A stretch of 5,052 nt of DNA from Actinomycetes bacterium. GTDB taxonomy: Bacteria; Actinomycetota; Actinomycetes; Actinomycetales; Cellulomonadaceae. Below are positions 4,852 through 5,052 of the stretch, piece by piece. Below the pieces are notes generated by a model. It saw nothing but the letters and a program-made list of their open reading frames with translations, did not search any database and had not been told where the DNA came from. The stretch lies in the NCBI GenBank assembly GCA_023418375.1, contig JAEZZV010000031.1, positions 1 to 5,052 of the forward strand, read 5' to 3'. Each line of letters starts with the position of its first letter. The first letter of the stretch is position 1. Made by a program: the position numbers and the translations under genes.

Positions 4852-5052
4852 ATGGCGATCTTCCGGAAGTACGAGGAGCTCGAGGACGAGTCGGGCCGCG
4901 TCGTGCGCTACCAGCGCGGCGACGGCGGCGGTCTCGTCGCGGACGGTGCCGACGTCGCGGCCGACGCGCGGATCGGCTCGCAGGCGTGGGTCGACGCGGG
5001 CGCGCGCGTGGGCGCGGGCGCCTGGGTCGGCGAGCACGCGTGGGTCGAGGCC
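4852..5052 (+). CDS. Hexapeptide-repeat (left-handed beta-helix) protein, 3' partial
   Basis: The frame stays open from the ATG at 4852 to the window edge (67 residues seen). After a charged lead of about 28 residues (MAIFRKYEELEDESG...), a six-residue period begins: V29, V35, I41, V47, V53, V59 and V65 occupy position 1, with Ala at position 5 of each complete turn (33, 39, 45, 51, 57, 63). This is the [LIV]-[GAED]-x2-[STAV]-x hexapeptide repeat that forms the left-handed parallel beta-helix of acyltransferases, gamma-type carbonic anhydrases and structural proteins. Too little is visible to choose among them, and the C-terminal half is missing. No in-frame start codon exists between 4801 and 4852 and there is no Shine-Dalgarno. 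The ATG is chosen because it begins the conserved-looking lead and sits just after a likely ECF promoter. Confidence 0.78.
   Translation, partial: MAIFRKYEELEDESGRVVRYQRGDGGGLVADGADVAADARIGSQAWVDAGARVGAGAWVGEHAWVEA

Noticed and set aside
4810..5037. Minus-strand open frame (75 codons) at the window end
   Set aside because: It is antisense to the hexapeptide-repeat gene, whose periodic pattern is far stronger coding evidence; the Arg/Ala/Val-rich translation mirrors that repeat.

Overview
The base composition is very GC-rich with strong G/C third-position bias. Genes are tightly packed, and several starts look leaderless with a TANNNT -10 box 6-7 nt upstream of the start codon. Together these point to a high-GC actinobacterium. 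A Micrococcales/Cellulomonadaceae-like genome is my best guess, but I cannot name a genus from the sequence alone. It reads as ordinary chromosome: I see no insertion sequence, tRNA, rRNA, CRISPR array or phage gene.

Layout. (1) 1-522, plus: the 3' part of a DeoR/GlpR-type sugar-metabolism regulator (sensor domain only), followed by an imperfect hairpin. (2) 641-1939, plus: an FAD-dependent amine oxidase/protoporphyrinogen-oxidase-like oxidoreductase with a probable leaderless GTG start. (3) 2020-3030, minus: an intact phosphorylating glyceraldehyde-3-phosphate dehydrogenase. It converges on the oxidoreductase, with a long shared hairpin between them. (4) 3155-3715, plus: a TetR/AcrR-family regulator diverging from the dehydrogenase gene. 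The 124-bp gap between them holds two perfect palindromes (16 and 18 bp) with a common ACCGATCGGT core. (5) 3757-4155 and 4152-4769, plus: an ArsR-type repressor overlapping by ATGA with an SRPBCC/AHSA1-type protein, a classic translationally coupled pair with its own promoter and a palindrome in that promoter. (6) 4852 to the window end, plus: the start of a left-handed beta-helix (hexapeptide-repeat) protein behind a sequence resembling an ECF sigma-factor promoter.

How the parts work together. The window is rich in local regulation. The TetR protein is placed to control both itself and the solitary gap gene. The ArsR protein probably represses its own operon and so the SRPBCC partner. The hexapeptide-repeat gene may belong to a stress sigma regulon. 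I found no convincing new multi-gene system. The most rewarding items are the twin operators between gap and tetR, the probable ECF promoter, and the run of leaderless starts.
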